64,000 bases of DNA from Natronosalvus amylolyticus (GTDB lineage Archaea > Halobacteriota > Halobacteria > Halobacteriales > Natrialbaceae). The position numbers were made by a program, and so were the translations under genes. Positions 52,460-61,519 of this stretch are shown piece after piece. The notes below the pieces were generated by a model. The model was not told where the DNA came from. It was given only the letters and a program-made list of their open reading frames with translations, and ran no database searches. Position 1 is the stretch's first letter. The number at the start of each line of letters is the position of its first letter. The stretch is from positions 2,604,001 through 2,668,000 of the forward strand of contig NZ_CP101156.1 in NCBI RefSeq assembly GCF_024298845.1, in the 5' to 3' direction.

Positions 52460-53389
52460 TCACAACACGAGTAACTCCGTCGTGAAGAAGTCGCTGTAGG
52501 CGTCCTCGAGCGCCTCCCGCGGTTTCCCCGTCGCATCGACGGTTGCCGTCTCGGTCGGGTCGATACCGCTTTTCTCGGCCAGTCGGTCGATCGCCTCGCG
52601 CTGGCCAACCAGATACAGCGGCCCCTCGACTCCCTCGGTGAGTGCGTCGCGCGCTCGCTCGAGGTGGTCGGCGATCTGGCCGTCGCGGATTCGTTCGAAC
52701 CGACCCTGGGAGAACCCACCCTTGGAGTGGCTCCCTTTGACGTCGCTCTCGAAGCCGTGAAACTCGACGCGCTCGTCGGCTTCGTAGACCCCGAGGGCGA
52801 ACAGGTCGGCGCGAACGAGCGCGAGCGTGAAGCGACCGCGTGGCAGAAACCAGCGCGGCTCGAGGCGGAACCGGTCGTCCCAGACGGCCGACGCCTCGAG
52901 TTCGGGTTCGACCGGCGGGACCAGCGCCACGGAGACGAGTCCCATGTCGTCGGCACAGACGACACAGGGTTCGAGGTCAGCTACCAGCGAGGCTCGCTCG
53001 CCCAGCACTGACTCGAGGGCGTCGGGGCGCGGATGGTCGCTGCCGGCGAGTGTCGTCAACGCTCCTTCGGGTTCCGTCCGAACCGATTCGAGCCGCTCGA
53101 GCGCCCCCTCGGTTTCGACGAGGCCCATGCGCTCGCGGCAGCGGAACTCGAGGGTCGACCCTCCCGTGCCCTCGCGTGACTGCTCTTGCAGTCGATCGAG
53201 TTCGCCCTCGAGTTGGGCGATTCGATCTTCGAGTTTGTTCTGCTCTCGTTCGGCTTCCTGTTTGTCGGTGACCGCGTCCGACCGACGCTCGGATTCAGCC
53301 TCGTACCGTTTTCGCAGCCGCTCGTTTTCGTCCTCGAGTTCTGCGAGACGCGATTTGAGGGCGGCTCGCCCGAGCAGTTTGTCGAGCAT
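52460..53389 (-). CDS. Vms1/VLRF1-type peptidyl-tRNA release factor
   Basis: 309 residues. A coiled coil (about 10-75, LAELEDENERLRKRYEAESERR) comes first. The VLRF1 domain follows with GSHSKGGFSQGRFERIRDGQIADHLERA, where Q in GGFSQ is the catalytic glutamine of the Vms1/eRF1-like release reaction. The end (LYLVGQREAIDRLAE) is the helical tail. The eukaryotic homologue frees peptides from stalled 60S particles in ribosome quality control; the archaeal enzyme is inferred to do likewise. Confidence 0.85.
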   Translation of the reverse strand: MLDKLLGRAALKSRLAELEDENERLRKRYEAESERRSDAVTDKQEAEREQNKLEDRIAQLEGELDRLQEQSREGTGGSTLEFRCRERMGLVETEGALERLESVRTEPEGALTTLAGSDHPRPDALESVLGERASLVADLEPCVVCADDMGLVSVALVPPVEPELEASAVWDDRFRLEPRWFLPRGRFTLALVRADLFALGVYEADERVEFHGFESDVKGSHSKGGFSQGRFERIRDGQIADHLERARDALTEGVEGPLYLVGQREAIDRLAEKSGIDPTETATVDATGKPREALEDAYSDFFTTELLVL

Positions 53390-53417
53390 ACCCTACACCG
53401 GTGGGTGGCGACTACTT

Positions 53418-53822
53418 TTATGTCCCGGTCCAGTTGGTCCCGTCGTCGTCGTTGCCCATCGTCCCAGTCGAGAGCGTCTGTGGATGGCCACCACCCAGGC
53501 CGAGCAACTGTTTTGCGCGCTCTTTACGGGCCAAAAACACTTCGCGGAGGGCGGGCGGGTTCCGGATTCGTGTTCCCTCGAGCATCGACTCCGGGACGGC
53601 CAGGGTGTTTGCAGGGACCGCGTCGTCGCCGTGGACCGGGAAGTGGCCGGACTCGAGTTTCATGACGAGTGGGGTGTCGAGTCGTTCGATACCGTCGCCG
53701 GTTGCGTAGACGGCTTCGTTGATTCGTTCGTGCTGGGTTCGGTGCATTCGGGCGTGCTCGCCGTCGGCTGGCGTCACGTAGAGACGGCCGAGATAGTAGC
53801 TCCGCGAGAAGACCTCGAACAT
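53418..53822 (-). CDS. Conserved haloarchaeal protein (DUF5802-like)
   Basis: 134 residues from the ATG at 53820-53822 (MFEVFSRSYYLGRLYVTPADG). The MFEVFSRSYYLG start, the HxRINEAVYATGD segment and the C-terminal acidic and Gly/Thr-rich tail make a recognisable haloarchaeal pattern that I link to DUF5802, function unknown. A TATA-like ATATAAAAG on the minus strand lies about 50 bases upstream (near 53870), so starts at 53837 or 53852 are also possible. It is 28 bases behind the Vms1-like gene, both leftward. Confidence 0.7.
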   Translation of the reverse strand: MFEVFSRSYYLGRLYVTPADGEHARMHRTQHERINEAVYATGDGIERLDTPLVMKLESGHFPVHGDDAVPANTLAVPESMLEGTRIRNPPALREVFLARKERAKQLLGLGGGHPQTLSTGTMGNDDDGTNWTGT

Positions 53823-54130
53823 GTCACTAGCACCCATGGGTGTGACACACATAACTATTCTGCGAGTACTTTTATATGCATCCGCTTTCAGTGAACTCCC
53901 TGCCGGCGTTTTTTGATCTGCCTGGGTTGCGAGAAAGGACTCCTTTCGGTCGACAGAGAAAACCGTTTTTCATCAGGTAACCGGTGAGAAACGTTCGACG
54001 GCAGTGGCGGTACGTTTTCTCCGGGAGTCGTCGCCGGCTCCCGATTTGAACGCTCAAAACGATACAAACGGTCGCGCACGACGGATGAACGGTGCCGAAC
54101 GAAAGTCCGCCTTTTTACCCCAAACCCGCT
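53823..54130. other. 308-base divergent gap
   Basis: Holds the promoters of the DUF5802-like gene (TATA-like ATATAAAAG on the minus strand near 53869-53878) and of the acidic secreted protein. I see no gene or repeat in it. Confidence 0.5.
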
Positions 54131-55033
54131 ATGGTTCCGATAATGACTGCGACCCGTTCCGTGGTGTGTCTCGTCGTCTTGACAACCCTCGGGCTCCTCG
54201 TTGCCCCGGTAGCGTTGGCTGCAGCGGGCGGTAGTTCCGTTGCAACCAGCACGGACGGCGAGCTCTCGTCGGTCACGAACGAGTCGGCCGCGAGTCCGTC
54301 GATGGGCGAAGAGATTTCGACGTTCATGCAGACCAACGACGTCAAAACGTCCTCGAGCGTCGACGAACGAATGTTCTCGGCAGCGTTCGAAGACGCCTCG
54401 CCGGAGGAACAACGAGCGTTGATCGCGAGTAAAACGACCGACTCGGCGGCAACGCTCGAGGAGCTCGAGGCCGAGTACGAGGCGTTACTCGAGCAACGCG
54501 ACGAGTTACACCCTGCCGAGTATAATACGCGGCTCACCAGACTCGCGGTACAGCTTTCGGCACTGGATTCCTCGCTGAACGTGACTGAACAACGTGCTGA
54601 GGCGGTGGGTGCCGACATGAGCAAGGTTCGGGAGTTGCGAGCGAACGCATCCGAGCTGACGGGGCCAGAGGTTGCCGAACGCGCACAGCAGATTGCCGGC
54701 GTGGACCCGCCACGCGGACCACCGGACCACGCTGGGCCGACGAACAACACGACGCCTGGTGCTGAGGCGGGTGCCAACGGACCATCGGCTGGCGGCGAGA
54801 CGCCCGAACAGGCGAGTAACGCCAGTGGCGACCAGGGGAGTCAGAACGATACAAAATCCGGAAAGAGTGACGAAGAGCGGACCCCGACGGAGAATCGACC
54901 GAACGCCGGCAACGAAGACCAGGCGAAACCGGGCGAAACGGAGGACTCGGACGACGGTGACGACGAACAAGCGGCGGAGACGACTGACGAGGACACAACC
55001 GATGATGACGAGAGTGACGACACAGCGGACTAG
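54131..55033 (+). CDS. Secreted acidic protein, unknown
   Basis: About 300 residues from the ATG at 54131 (MVPIMTATRSVVCLVV). A Sec-type signal (LVVLTTLGLLVAPVALA with an AAA cleavage site) is followed by a helical core (FEDASPEEQRALIASKTTDSAATLEELEAEYEALLEQRDELHP; about residues 80-190) and a C-terminal 110-residue acidic, Gly/Thr/Asp-rich tail. Starts at 54143 and 54092 are possible. No family is known; the tail is a typical haloarchaeal surface spacer, though no PGF signal is seen. Confidence 0.75.
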   Translation: MVPIMTATRSVVCLVVLTTLGLLVAPVALAAAGGSSVATSTDGELSSVTNESAASPSMGEEISTFMQTNDVKTSSSVDERMFSAAFEDASPEEQRALIASKTTDSAATLEELEAEYEALLEQRDELHPAEYNTRLTRLAVQLSALDSSLNVTEQRAEAVGADMSKVRELRANASELTGPEVAERAQQIAGVDPPRGPPDHAGPTNNTTPGAEAGANGPSAGGETPEQASNASGDQGSQNDTKSGKSDEERTPTENRPNAGNEDQAKPGETEDSDDGDDEQAAETTDEDTTDDDESDDTAD

Positions 55034-55281
55034 GCCTGACACGTGGTGTGAGCGCATACCCACGTCTTCAGGCCCGTGAGACGATCAGTTGGCTGAACGT
55101 TCCTGTGTCGTCTTTTTTGTTGTTTCTGGCCTTCAGTGGCTACCGTTCCCACCAGTTCGTTCTCCCTGTTTCGTGGCCCGTTGTTTGTGGGCTCGTTCTG
55201 TTGCTCCAGTGACTCTCTGCCCGGGCCAGGAACCCCCTCGAGCAGACACCCTTTTCAATCTCGGTCGCTAACCCTCGCTCG
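55034..55281. other. Gap with T-rich terminator-like run
   Basis: A T-rich run (TCGTCTTTTTTGTTGTTT) near 55108-55125 may end the transcript of the acidic protein. No other feature seen. Confidence 0.4.
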
Positions 55282-55935
55282 ATGGACTCTGCAGGGTTGT
55301 TGGACCTCCTCGGCAACGAGAACCGACGGCGGATTCTCCGTCTGCTGTCGCGCAAACCCTGTTACGTAACTGAAATTTCTGAATACCTGGGCGTGAGCCC
55401 CAAGGCCGTCATCGGCCACCTTCGCAAACTCGAGGACGCCGGACTGATCGAGAGCCGTGTCGACGACCAGCGCCGGAAGTACTTTCATATCGCTCGCAAC
55501 GTCCGCCTCGAGGTAAACGTCTCGCCGTACGGCTTCGCGAGCAAGAGCGCCTACCCGGCGAACAACTCCTTCGATATTACCAGCTGTCGGCACCTCTCGC
55601 TCGATATCACCCTCGACGAGGATGCCGACCTGGAGACTCTGCTCGGAACCCTCGAGGAACTCGAACAGGTCGAAAACGAACTCTCACTGGCCCAGCGCTG
55701 GGTACAGGGTCGTCTGTGTGACGTCCTCGACCACATCTCTGAGTCGGTCGGCAACGGAGCGGAGAGCCGCGTTCACGCCGATCTGTTAGCGAGCATTCGC
55801 TCGGAACCGAAAGGGATCGGTGCGCTCAGTCGAGACGTTGGCGTCCCCCGAGAGGTGGTCGCCGACCTGCTCGAGGTGCTGGCAGACGAGGGCGTCGTCC
55901 GGCGAACAGCCCGGGGCTGGGAACTGACTGATTAA
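55282..55935 (+). CDS. ArsR-like regulator with second winged helix
   Basis: 217 residues. The N-terminal HTH is LLDLLGNENRRRILRLLSRKPCYVTEISEYLGVSPKAVIGHLRKLEDAGLIES. A second winged-helix-like segment near the end (GIGALSRDVGVPREVVADLLEVLADEGVVRRT) is joined by a linker (residues about 70-165). Such two-domain ArsR-type regulators are common in haloarchaea. No metal-binding motif is obvious and the target is unknown. The gene ends 26 bases before the convergent neighbour. Confidence 0.85.
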   Translation: MDSAGLLDLLGNENRRRILRLLSRKPCYVTEISEYLGVSPKAVIGHLRKLEDAGLIESRVDDQRRKYFHIARNVRLEVNVSPYGFASKSAYPANNSFDITSCRHLSLDITLDEDADLETLLGTLEELEQVENELSLAQRWVQGRLCDVLDHISESVGNGAESRVHADLLASIRSEPKGIGALSRDVGVPREVVADLLEVLADEGVVRRTARGWELTD

Positions 55936-55961
55936 TCACTCCCTTCACCAGCGATTCGGGC

Positions 55962-56666
55962 TCATTCGATATCTCGAGAGAGCCCGTCCCGAAGGTCGCG
56001 TCCGAAGTAGTAACCGACGACGCTCGCAAGCAAGCCAGCGCCGGCACCGACTGCGAGGATGGTTTGACCGGCGTCGGTGGGCAACAGAATTCCGAAATCG
56101 AGCAGGGCACCCAGGACGCCGACGCCGACGCCAGCGGCCGAGAGCTCGAGATACCGACGCTTACTCGTCACCAGACCGACGGTGAACGCGGCCAGAGCGA
56201 GCCCGATGACGCGCCCAATGCCCGAAAACGGCAGGACGGTCCCACCGACCAGCATTCCGGCAGTGAGTGTGAGGAGGACGGCCAGCAGTGCCTTCGGCGA
56301 GAGATACTTTCCAGGCGAGAGGCGGCGGCGAAACGACGACAACCGGCCCGAACTCGAGTCACGGTCCGGATCAACCGTCGTTCGCTCGTCCATGGCTGGC
56401 GACGAGTCGCCATCGCTCGAGGCACTACCCGGGGAAAAATCGAACCACGACTCGGATTCGGTATCCGTGTCTGCCGGCGGTTCAGTGTCGGTCGTTGAAC
56501 CGGTGTCGGCCGCCGACTGCGCATGGCTTTCCGGACCGGATGCCGGTGGCTCCCCGGAGACGTCCTCGAGCAGGCGTTCGGTTTCCGCCAGTAGCTCGTC
56601 AGTCGACTTGGACTCGCGCCCGTCGCTATCGGTGTCTTTCGTCACCTCGTCCGAGCGCTCGCTCAT
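55962..56666 (-). CDS. Acidic-tailed membrane protein, unknown
   Basis: 234 residues. The first 115 are an acidic, low-complexity cytosolic region; then four hydrophobic helices (about 127-148, 152-166, 176-195, 203-222). The short basic end (FGRDLRDGLSRDIE) follows. It recalls DUF456-type proteins but I would not assign it. A helix-poor basic patch (SSFRRRLSPGKYLSPK) precedes the first helix. Confidence 0.7.
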   Translation of the reverse strand: MSERSDEVTKDTDSDGRESKSTDELLAETERLLEDVSGEPPASGPESHAQSAADTGSTTDTEPPADTDTESESWFDFSPGSASSDGDSSPAMDERTTVDPDRDSSSGRLSSFRRRLSPGKYLSPKALLAVLLTLTAGMLVGGTVLPFSGIGRVIGLALAAFTVGLVTSKRRYLELSAAGVGVGVLGALLDFGILLPTDAGQTILAVGAGAGLLASVVGYYFGRDLRDGLSRDIE

Positions 56667-56854
56667 AGCTTACTCGAGGGTCGGCAAACGTATGGCTTTT
56701 TTCGTCGACAGAACTGCCGTTCTCGAGGTACAGCCAGTGCAAGACTGTCGCTCTCGAGGGACGGCGACCCGCACCGGAATTCGAGGAAGAGCCAGCACAC
56801 GTAGCGGACGCGAGACGCCAGAACACGTATGGGGTTCCCCTCCGGAGTCGACCT

Positions 56855-57064
56855 ATGGCGACGCTCGCCGCGCTCACGTTCGGGCTGATCGCGCTCGGAA
56901 CGGGCGTGTTCATCGCCGTGTTGACGAGTAACCTCGAGCGCCAGCCGGAGTATCCAACGGTGTTGACCGATGCGATGCGGCTCATCGGCTCGCTGATCAG
57001 TCTGGCGAGTCTGTCACTCGGTGTCATCTTTCTCGCGTACGCCGTCGTGGCGTACGTACGCTGA
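56855..57064 (+). CDS. Small membrane protein, two helices
   Basis: 69 residues with helices at about 5-25 and 44-67 joined by a short loop (SNLERQPEYPTVLTDAMRL). No known family. It lies 60 bases ahead of gatD on the same strand. Confidence 0.6.
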   Translation: MATLAALTFGLIALGTGVFIAVLTSNLERQPEYPTVLTDAMRLIGSLISLASLSLGVIFLAYAVVAYVR

Positions 57065-57123
57065 GTGTCTCCTGTCGACGGTGAAAGCGTGCTTTCAAGT
57101 CTGCCGGCGCGCAACTGCTCGGC

Positions 57124-58389
57124 ATGACACAGACCCCAGCCCCAGGCGACCGCGTCCGCGTCGAGCGCGCGGACCGGACCTACGAAGGCGTGTTGCTCCC
57201 CTCCAGTACGGAGCGCCAGCTCGTCATCAAACTCGAGGGTGGCTACAACGTCGGCATCGACCGCGAGCAAGCTTCCCTCGAGGTGCTCGAGACGGACGTC
57301 TACGACGTGGAAACGGCCCAGGCCGAAGACAGCGCCTCCGAAGTCGAGTTCGACGACTCGCTGCCCACGATCTCGCTCATTTCGACCGGCGGCACCATCG
57401 CGTCGACGGTCGACTACCGAACGGGTGCGGTGACGGCACAGTTCGACGCCGAGGACGTGTTGCGTGCGGTGCCTGACCTCGCGGGTCGGGCGAACTACCG
57501 CGGCCGGGTCGTCGCAAACATACTGTCCGAGAATATGGAACCCGTTATCTGGCAGGATCTCGCTCGCGCCGTCGCCGAGGAGATCGAAGCCGGTGCCGAC
57601 GGCGTCGTCGTCATGCACGGCACCGACACGATGCAGTACTCGGCGTCGGCGCTGGCGTTCATGCTCGAGACGCCGGTCCCCATCGTGTTCACGGGGAGCC
57701 AGCGCTCGGCGGACCGGCCGTCTTCGGACAACGTGATGAACGCGGTTTCGGCCGTCGAGGCGGCCAAAAGCGACTGCGCGGAGGTACTGGTCTGTATGCA
57801 CGCGACCGAGAGCGACACGACGTGTGCGCTTCACCGGGGCACGCGCGTCCGCAAGAACCACACCTCGCGACGGGACGCGTTCGAGACTGTCGGTGCCCAG
57901 CCCCTCGGCGCGGTCGATTACGACGACGAGTCGGTCACCTTCCATGGCGAGTACCGCGAGCGGGGCGCGGCCGATCTCGCCGTCACCGAGGCACTCGAGG
58001 AGGACGTGGAACTGCTCAAGTTCACTCCCGGGATGGACCCGGCGTTTTTCGACGTCGTCGAGGGGTCGGCCGGACTGATCATCGAGGGAACGGGACTCGG
58101 TCACGTCCACACCGATCTGATTCCGAAAATCGAGTCGCTGATCGACGACGGGACGACGGTCGTCATGACCAGCCAGTGTCTCGAGGGCCGGGTCTGTGAC
58201 CGGGTGTACGACACCGGGCGGGACCTGCTCGAGGCCGGCGTCATCGAGGGCGAGGACATGCTGCCCGGAACGGCGAAAGTCAAACTGATGTGGGCGCTCG
58301 CCAACGCCGACGATACCGAGGAAGCGATTCGAACGTCACTGGCGGGTGAGATTCAAGAACGGTCCGTGCCGTGGACCGCTGGTCGGTGA
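57124..58389 (+). CDS. gatD: Glu-tRNA(Gln) amidotransferase subunit D
   Basis: 421 residues. An N-terminal SH3-like barrel (1-75) is followed by an asparaginase-type domain with LISTGGTIAS, MHGTDTMQYS, FTGSQRSADRPSSDN, LLKFTPGMD and EGTGLGHVHTDL. It provides ammonia to GatE, which converts Glu-tRNA(Gln) to Gln-tRNA(Gln) in Archaea; gatE is not in the window. The C-terminal stop overlaps the start of the GNAT gene (GTG at 58386). Confidence 0.95.
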   Translation: MTQTPAPGDRVRVERADRTYEGVLLPSSTERQLVIKLEGGYNVGIDREQASLEVLETDVYDVETAQAEDSASEVEFDDSLPTISLISTGGTIASTVDYRTGAVTAQFDAEDVLRAVPDLAGRANYRGRVVANILSENMEPVIWQDLARAVAEEIEAGADGVVVMHGTDTMQYSASALAFMLETPVPIVFTGSQRSADRPSSDNVMNAVSAVEAAKSDCAEVLVCMHATESDTTCALHRGTRVRKNHTSRRDAFETVGAQPLGAVDYDDESVTFHGEYRERGAADLAVTEALEEDVELLKFTPGMDPAFFDVVEGSAGLIIEGTGLGHVHTDLIPKIESLIDDGTTVVMTSQCLEGRVCDRVYDTGRDLLEAGVIEGEDMLPGTAKVKLMWALANADDTEEAIRTSLAGEIQERSVPWTAGR

Positions 58390-59381
58390 TTTTCGTGGCG
58401 AACCAACACTCCACGAACGGGACGTACGAGGTCCCCTCCGACAGCGATATCGAGATCCGGCAGGCAACGCTCGAGGACGAACCGGGCGTCAGGGAGCTAA
58501 CCAGCCAGATCTGGACCGATCGGGGTGGCGATTACCTCCAGCGCGTCTATCCCGACTGGATCGAGGGGCCCGACGACGACCACAAACGGACCTTTCTGGC
58601 CGACGCTGGCGACGAGGTCGCCGGTATCGTGCAGGCGGTCATGCTCTCGGCGGACGAGGCGTGGTTCCAGGGGATGCGCGTCGGTAACGAGTATCGACGA
58701 CAGGGGCTGAGCCGCCGGCTCAACGAGGCCTGTTTCGACTGGACTCGCGAGCAGGGGGCGACCGTCGGCCGACTGATGATCTTCTCGTGGAACGCCGCAG
58801 CCCTGGGGGCTTCACGCTCGGCCGGCTACGGCCCGAGTACGGAGTTCCGATGGGCACATCCGACGCCCGACGCCGACACTTCGATTCCGGATCCGGTCGC
58901 CACGTCGGGAAACGCTGCCCGTGCCTGGCGCTACTGGACGACGAGCGAGGCTCGCGAACACCTCCGCGGGCTGGCGCTCGACCCGGACGAATCCTGGGCG
59001 CTGCGTGAACTCGCTCGAGCCGACCTCGAGCGATTCGTCGACGAGTCGACGGTGTTCACCGTTGACCGACCCGATGGCGTGGCCGGCATGAGCTATCGGA
59101 ACCGGACGTACGAGCGCGAGACCGACGACGGTGAGACCGAACTGTGGGCCGAGTACGGCGTCAGTGCCTGGGAGGACACCGAGGCCGCCCGCTCACTGTT
59201 CGGCGCGATTTCCCGCGATGCCGCTGCACTCGAGGCTGACCAAACGCGCGTCCTGATTCCGGAGACGGTCCGGTGGATCAGTGACGCCTCGCTCGCGGCC
59301 GGTCACATCTCCGAACATCCGGATTTCGTGCTCGGTATCGACCTCACGGGCGGCGCGCCAGCGCCACGACGAAAGGATTAA
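58386..59381 (+). CDS. GNAT N-acetyltransferase
   Basis: 331 residues. GTG at 58386 overlaps the gatD stop as GTGA, so it is chosen over 58371 and 58395. The GNAT acetyl-CoA loop is MRVGNEYRRQGLSRRLNEA (RRQGLS), followed by AAALGASRSAGYGP. The C-terminal half (about residues 150-325) is a second, degenerate GNAT-like or unrelated domain. Substrate unknown; the coupling with gatD suggests regulation of expression rather than a shared reaction. Confidence 0.85.
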   Translation: MIFVANQHSTNGTYEVPSDSDIEIRQATLEDEPGVRELTSQIWTDRGGDYLQRVYPDWIEGPDDDHKRTFLADAGDEVAGIVQAVMLSADEAWFQGMRVGNEYRRQGLSRRLNEACFDWTREQGATVGRLMIFSWNAAALGASRSAGYGPSTEFRWAHPTPDADTSIPDPVATSGNAARAWRYWTTSEAREHLRGLALDPDESWALRELARADLERFVDESTVFTVDRPDGVAGMSYRNRTYERETDDGETELWAEYGVSAWEDTEAARSLFGAISRDAAALEADQTRVLIPETVRWISDASLAAGHISEHPDFVLGIDLTGGAPAPRRKD

Positions 59382-59405
59382 CTCTCGAGGGCCGGACCCT
59401 CGAGT

Positions 59406-59540
59406 ATGTCCATCGGCGACCAGCTGTTCACTTTCGAGAAAGAGAAACTGCCCCCAATCGTCGTTCTGACGACGATCATCCTGATCGCTATCCTCGTACT
59501 TGGGGCCGCGCTGCGTGTGTTGTTGTATCTGGCGTTCTGA
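59406..59540 (+). CDS. 44-residue membrane peptide
   Basis: ATG 59406: MSIGDQLFTFEKEKLPPIVV then a single helix LTTIILIAILVLGAALRVLLYLAF ending at TGA 59538-59540. Charged N-terminus and one helix suggest a small membrane subunit. It follows the GNAT gene by 24 bases on the same strand and so may belong to the same transcript. Unrecognised. Confidence 0.55.
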   Translation: MSIGDQLFTFEKEKLPPIVVLTTIILIAILVLGAALRVLLYLAF

Positions 59541-59552
59541 GCGTCCCGTTTC

Positions 59553-59849
59553 TCATCCGCCGCTGACCGGCGGGAACAGCGCGAGTTCGTCACCGCCCTC
59601 GAGTGGCGTCTCGAGGCCGTCTTCCTGACTCCGGACGTCGGCTCCGTTTCGAAGCACGTTGATCTGTGAGCGCAGTTCGCCACCGTCGAGGACGCGCTCG
59701 GCCAGATCCGGCCGGTCCTCGAGCAGCGCATCGAGCGCGTCACCCACGGTGTCGGTTTCGGGATCGATCTCGAGCGTGACCGTTCGCGTGCCGGCGTGTT
59801 CGGCCAGGTCGGCGAACAGTTTCCACTCGATTGCGGTCGCCGTTGTCAT
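59553..59849 (-). CDS. MoaD/ThiS/SAMP-type ubiquitin-like protein
   Basis: 98 residues from the ATG at 59847-59849 (MTTATAIEWKLFADLAEHAG). A beta-grasp fold: KLFADLAE, TVTLEID, then a helix ALDALLEDRPDL, strand INVLRNGADV and a C-terminal LALFPPVSGG. The GG end is what an E1-like enzyme adenylates for sulfur transfer or protein conjugation (SAMP). The role in molybdopterin or tRNA thiolation cannot be separated by sequence alone. Confidence 0.85.
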   Translation of the reverse strand: MTTATAIEWKLFADLAEHAGTRTVTLEIDPETDTVGDALDALLEDRPDLAERVLDGGELRSQINVLRNGADVRSQEDGLETPLEGGDELALFPPVSGG

Positions 59850-59998
59850 GGTCGCCGATATCGTCCCCGAAGCCAAGTAGCTACCGCTCGAGTGAGTACT
59901 CCCACGACTGAAATCGCGGTCCTCGGATCTCTGTAATCCTGTTTGGATCGTTCGAGCGAACCGTTGGGATTTACCCGTTCGGCTTCGACTGTCTGCGT

Positions 59999-61183
59999 AT
60001 GGTCGGCGAACGCGTGGTCGAGCAGTTGCCAGAAAACTGGCGGTGGGTGGTGACGACCCGAGCGGCGGTTTTACTCTCGCTCGCTGTCGCGTTGTTGTCG
60101 GTTGCGACGGGTATCGTCAATATCGAGCAGCCACACGCCGATTTCGGCCCGTTCGTGGGATACGTTCCGGAAGTCGTCCAGCAGACGGTCGGCTTCACGG
60201 GAGCGCTCACGGGCTTTCTCATGCTCGCCAGCGCGCTGGCCTTGCGCCGAGGACTCCGTGCGGGCTGGTATGCGACCGTCCTCCTGATGCCGGTGACGGC
60301 GATTCAGGGCCTGTTGCAGGCGAGTCCGTACTCGATTCCGCTCGTCGTCCTCTCGCTGATTTCGTTGCCGACGCTGCTGATTACTCACCGACAGTTCTCC
60401 CGATCGATACAGCTGTCGACGACCCAGCTAGCTGCCGGGGGTGCCCTGGTCGGCGTTCAGGCCTACGGCACTTTCGGCGCGTTCGCCCTGCAAGAAGATT
60501 TCGACGGCATCGATCACATTCTGGATGCGTTTTACTTCACCCTTATCACCTCGAGCACCGTCGGTTACGGCGATATCGGTCCCACGTCGCCCCAGGCACA
60601 GCTGTTTACGATGTCGGTCGTCGTGTTGGGCGTGGCAAGTTTCGGTATCGCCATCGGGGCACTGGTCGGGCCGGCGATTCAGGCCAGAATTACGAAGACA
60701 CTCGGAAAAATGACAGACTCACAGTTAGAACTCCTCGAAAATCACGTCCTCGTCCTCGGTTACGGCGAGTTGACCGAACCGATCATCGACGAACTGGGCC
60801 GCAGCGACGTCCCGTTCGCGGTCGTCACGAAAAAACGCGACGTCGCAGCCGACCTGAACGAGCGCGGGTTCACGACCATCGTCGGCAATCCGAGCGACGA
60901 AGCCCCGCTCGAGCGAGCCCACATCGAGCGGGCGAACGCGGTCGTCGTCGCGACGAACAACGACGCCGAAGACGCGCTGGCGGTGTTGACCGCCCGCGAA
61001 CTCGCCCCCGAGGTTCGAATCGTCACTGCAGTAACTGACCGGGAAAACCAGGCCAAACTCGAGCGCGCCGGCGCGGATGCCGTCCTGAGCCCGGCCGTCA
61101 TCGGCGGGAGTTTGCTCGTCCGGTCGGCGATGGGTGGTGACGACTCGGCGTTAATCGAACGAATCCTCGAACAGGAAAACTGA
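59999..61183 (+). CDS. Potassium channel with TrkA-N (RCK) domain
   Basis: 394 residues. Four N-terminal helices precede the pore region: DAFYFTLITSSTVGYGDIGP, with the TVGYGD selectivity filter, then a pore-lining helix. The C-terminal RCK domain starts HVLVLGYGELTEPIIDELG, where the third Gly of the GxGxxG nucleotide loop is replaced, and ends with the regulatory SPAVIGGSLLVRSAMGGDD. It should gate K+ by ligand or nucleotide. The start at the ATG at 59999 gives 19 residues before the first helix. Confidence 0.93.
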   Translation: MVGERVVEQLPENWRWVVTTRAAVLLSLAVALLSVATGIVNIEQPHADFGPFVGYVPEVVQQTVGFTGALTGFLMLASALALRRGLRAGWYATVLLMPVTAIQGLLQASPYSIPLVVLSLISLPTLLITHRQFSRSIQLSTTQLAAGGALVGVQAYGTFGAFALQEDFDGIDHILDAFYFTLITSSTVGYGDIGPTSPQAQLFTMSVVVLGVASFGIAIGALVGPAIQARITKTLGKMTDSQLELLENHVLVLGYGELTEPIIDELGRSDVPFAVVTKKRDVAADLNERGFTTIVGNPSDEAPLERAHIERANAVVVATNNDAEDALAVLTARELAPEVRIVTAVTDRENQAKLERAGADAVLSPAVIGGSLLVRSAMGGDDSALIERILEQEN

Positions 61184-61205
61184 CTTTTGGCCCAGGCGGC
61201 CCCAC

Positions 61206-61448
61206 TCACCGACGCTTCTCTGCACCGACAGCTGTCCTGACGGCTCGAGCGCCGCCCAGTGTGATGAGAAAACAGCCGACGACGACCAGCCCGGCGTAGA
61301 TGACGAGGCCGAGTCCGACGGCTCCAAGCGCCGACTGTTCGAAAAAGAACGAGCCGAACCAGTCGCCAAACCCGATGACGAGCACGCCGGCGGCGATACG
61401 GAGCGACGACTGCCAGTACGCGCCGTACTCCTCAGGCGAGATGTCCAT
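61206..61448 (-). CDS. Small membrane protein, two helices
   Basis: 80 residues with helices at about 16-34 and 41-66 (LGLVIYAGLVVVGCFLITLGG). Unrecognised. It converges on the potassium channel gene with 22 bases between stops. Confidence 0.65.
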   Translation of the reverse strand: MDISPEEYGAYWQSSLRIAAGVLVIGFGDWFGSFFFEQSALGAVGLGLVIYAGLVVVGCFLITLGGARAVRTAVGAEKRR

Positions 61449-61519
61449 ACTCGAGATGGCGAGGCCGACCGCTTAAACACTGGTATCGATTCCTGACACT
61501 CTCGCCCGTCGGTGCGCCG

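Noticed and set aside
56626-58110. 494-residue minus-strand frame over gatD
   Set aside because: Shadow of gatD, which has full asparaginase-type motifs; protein is Arg/Val/Asp-rich without a domain.
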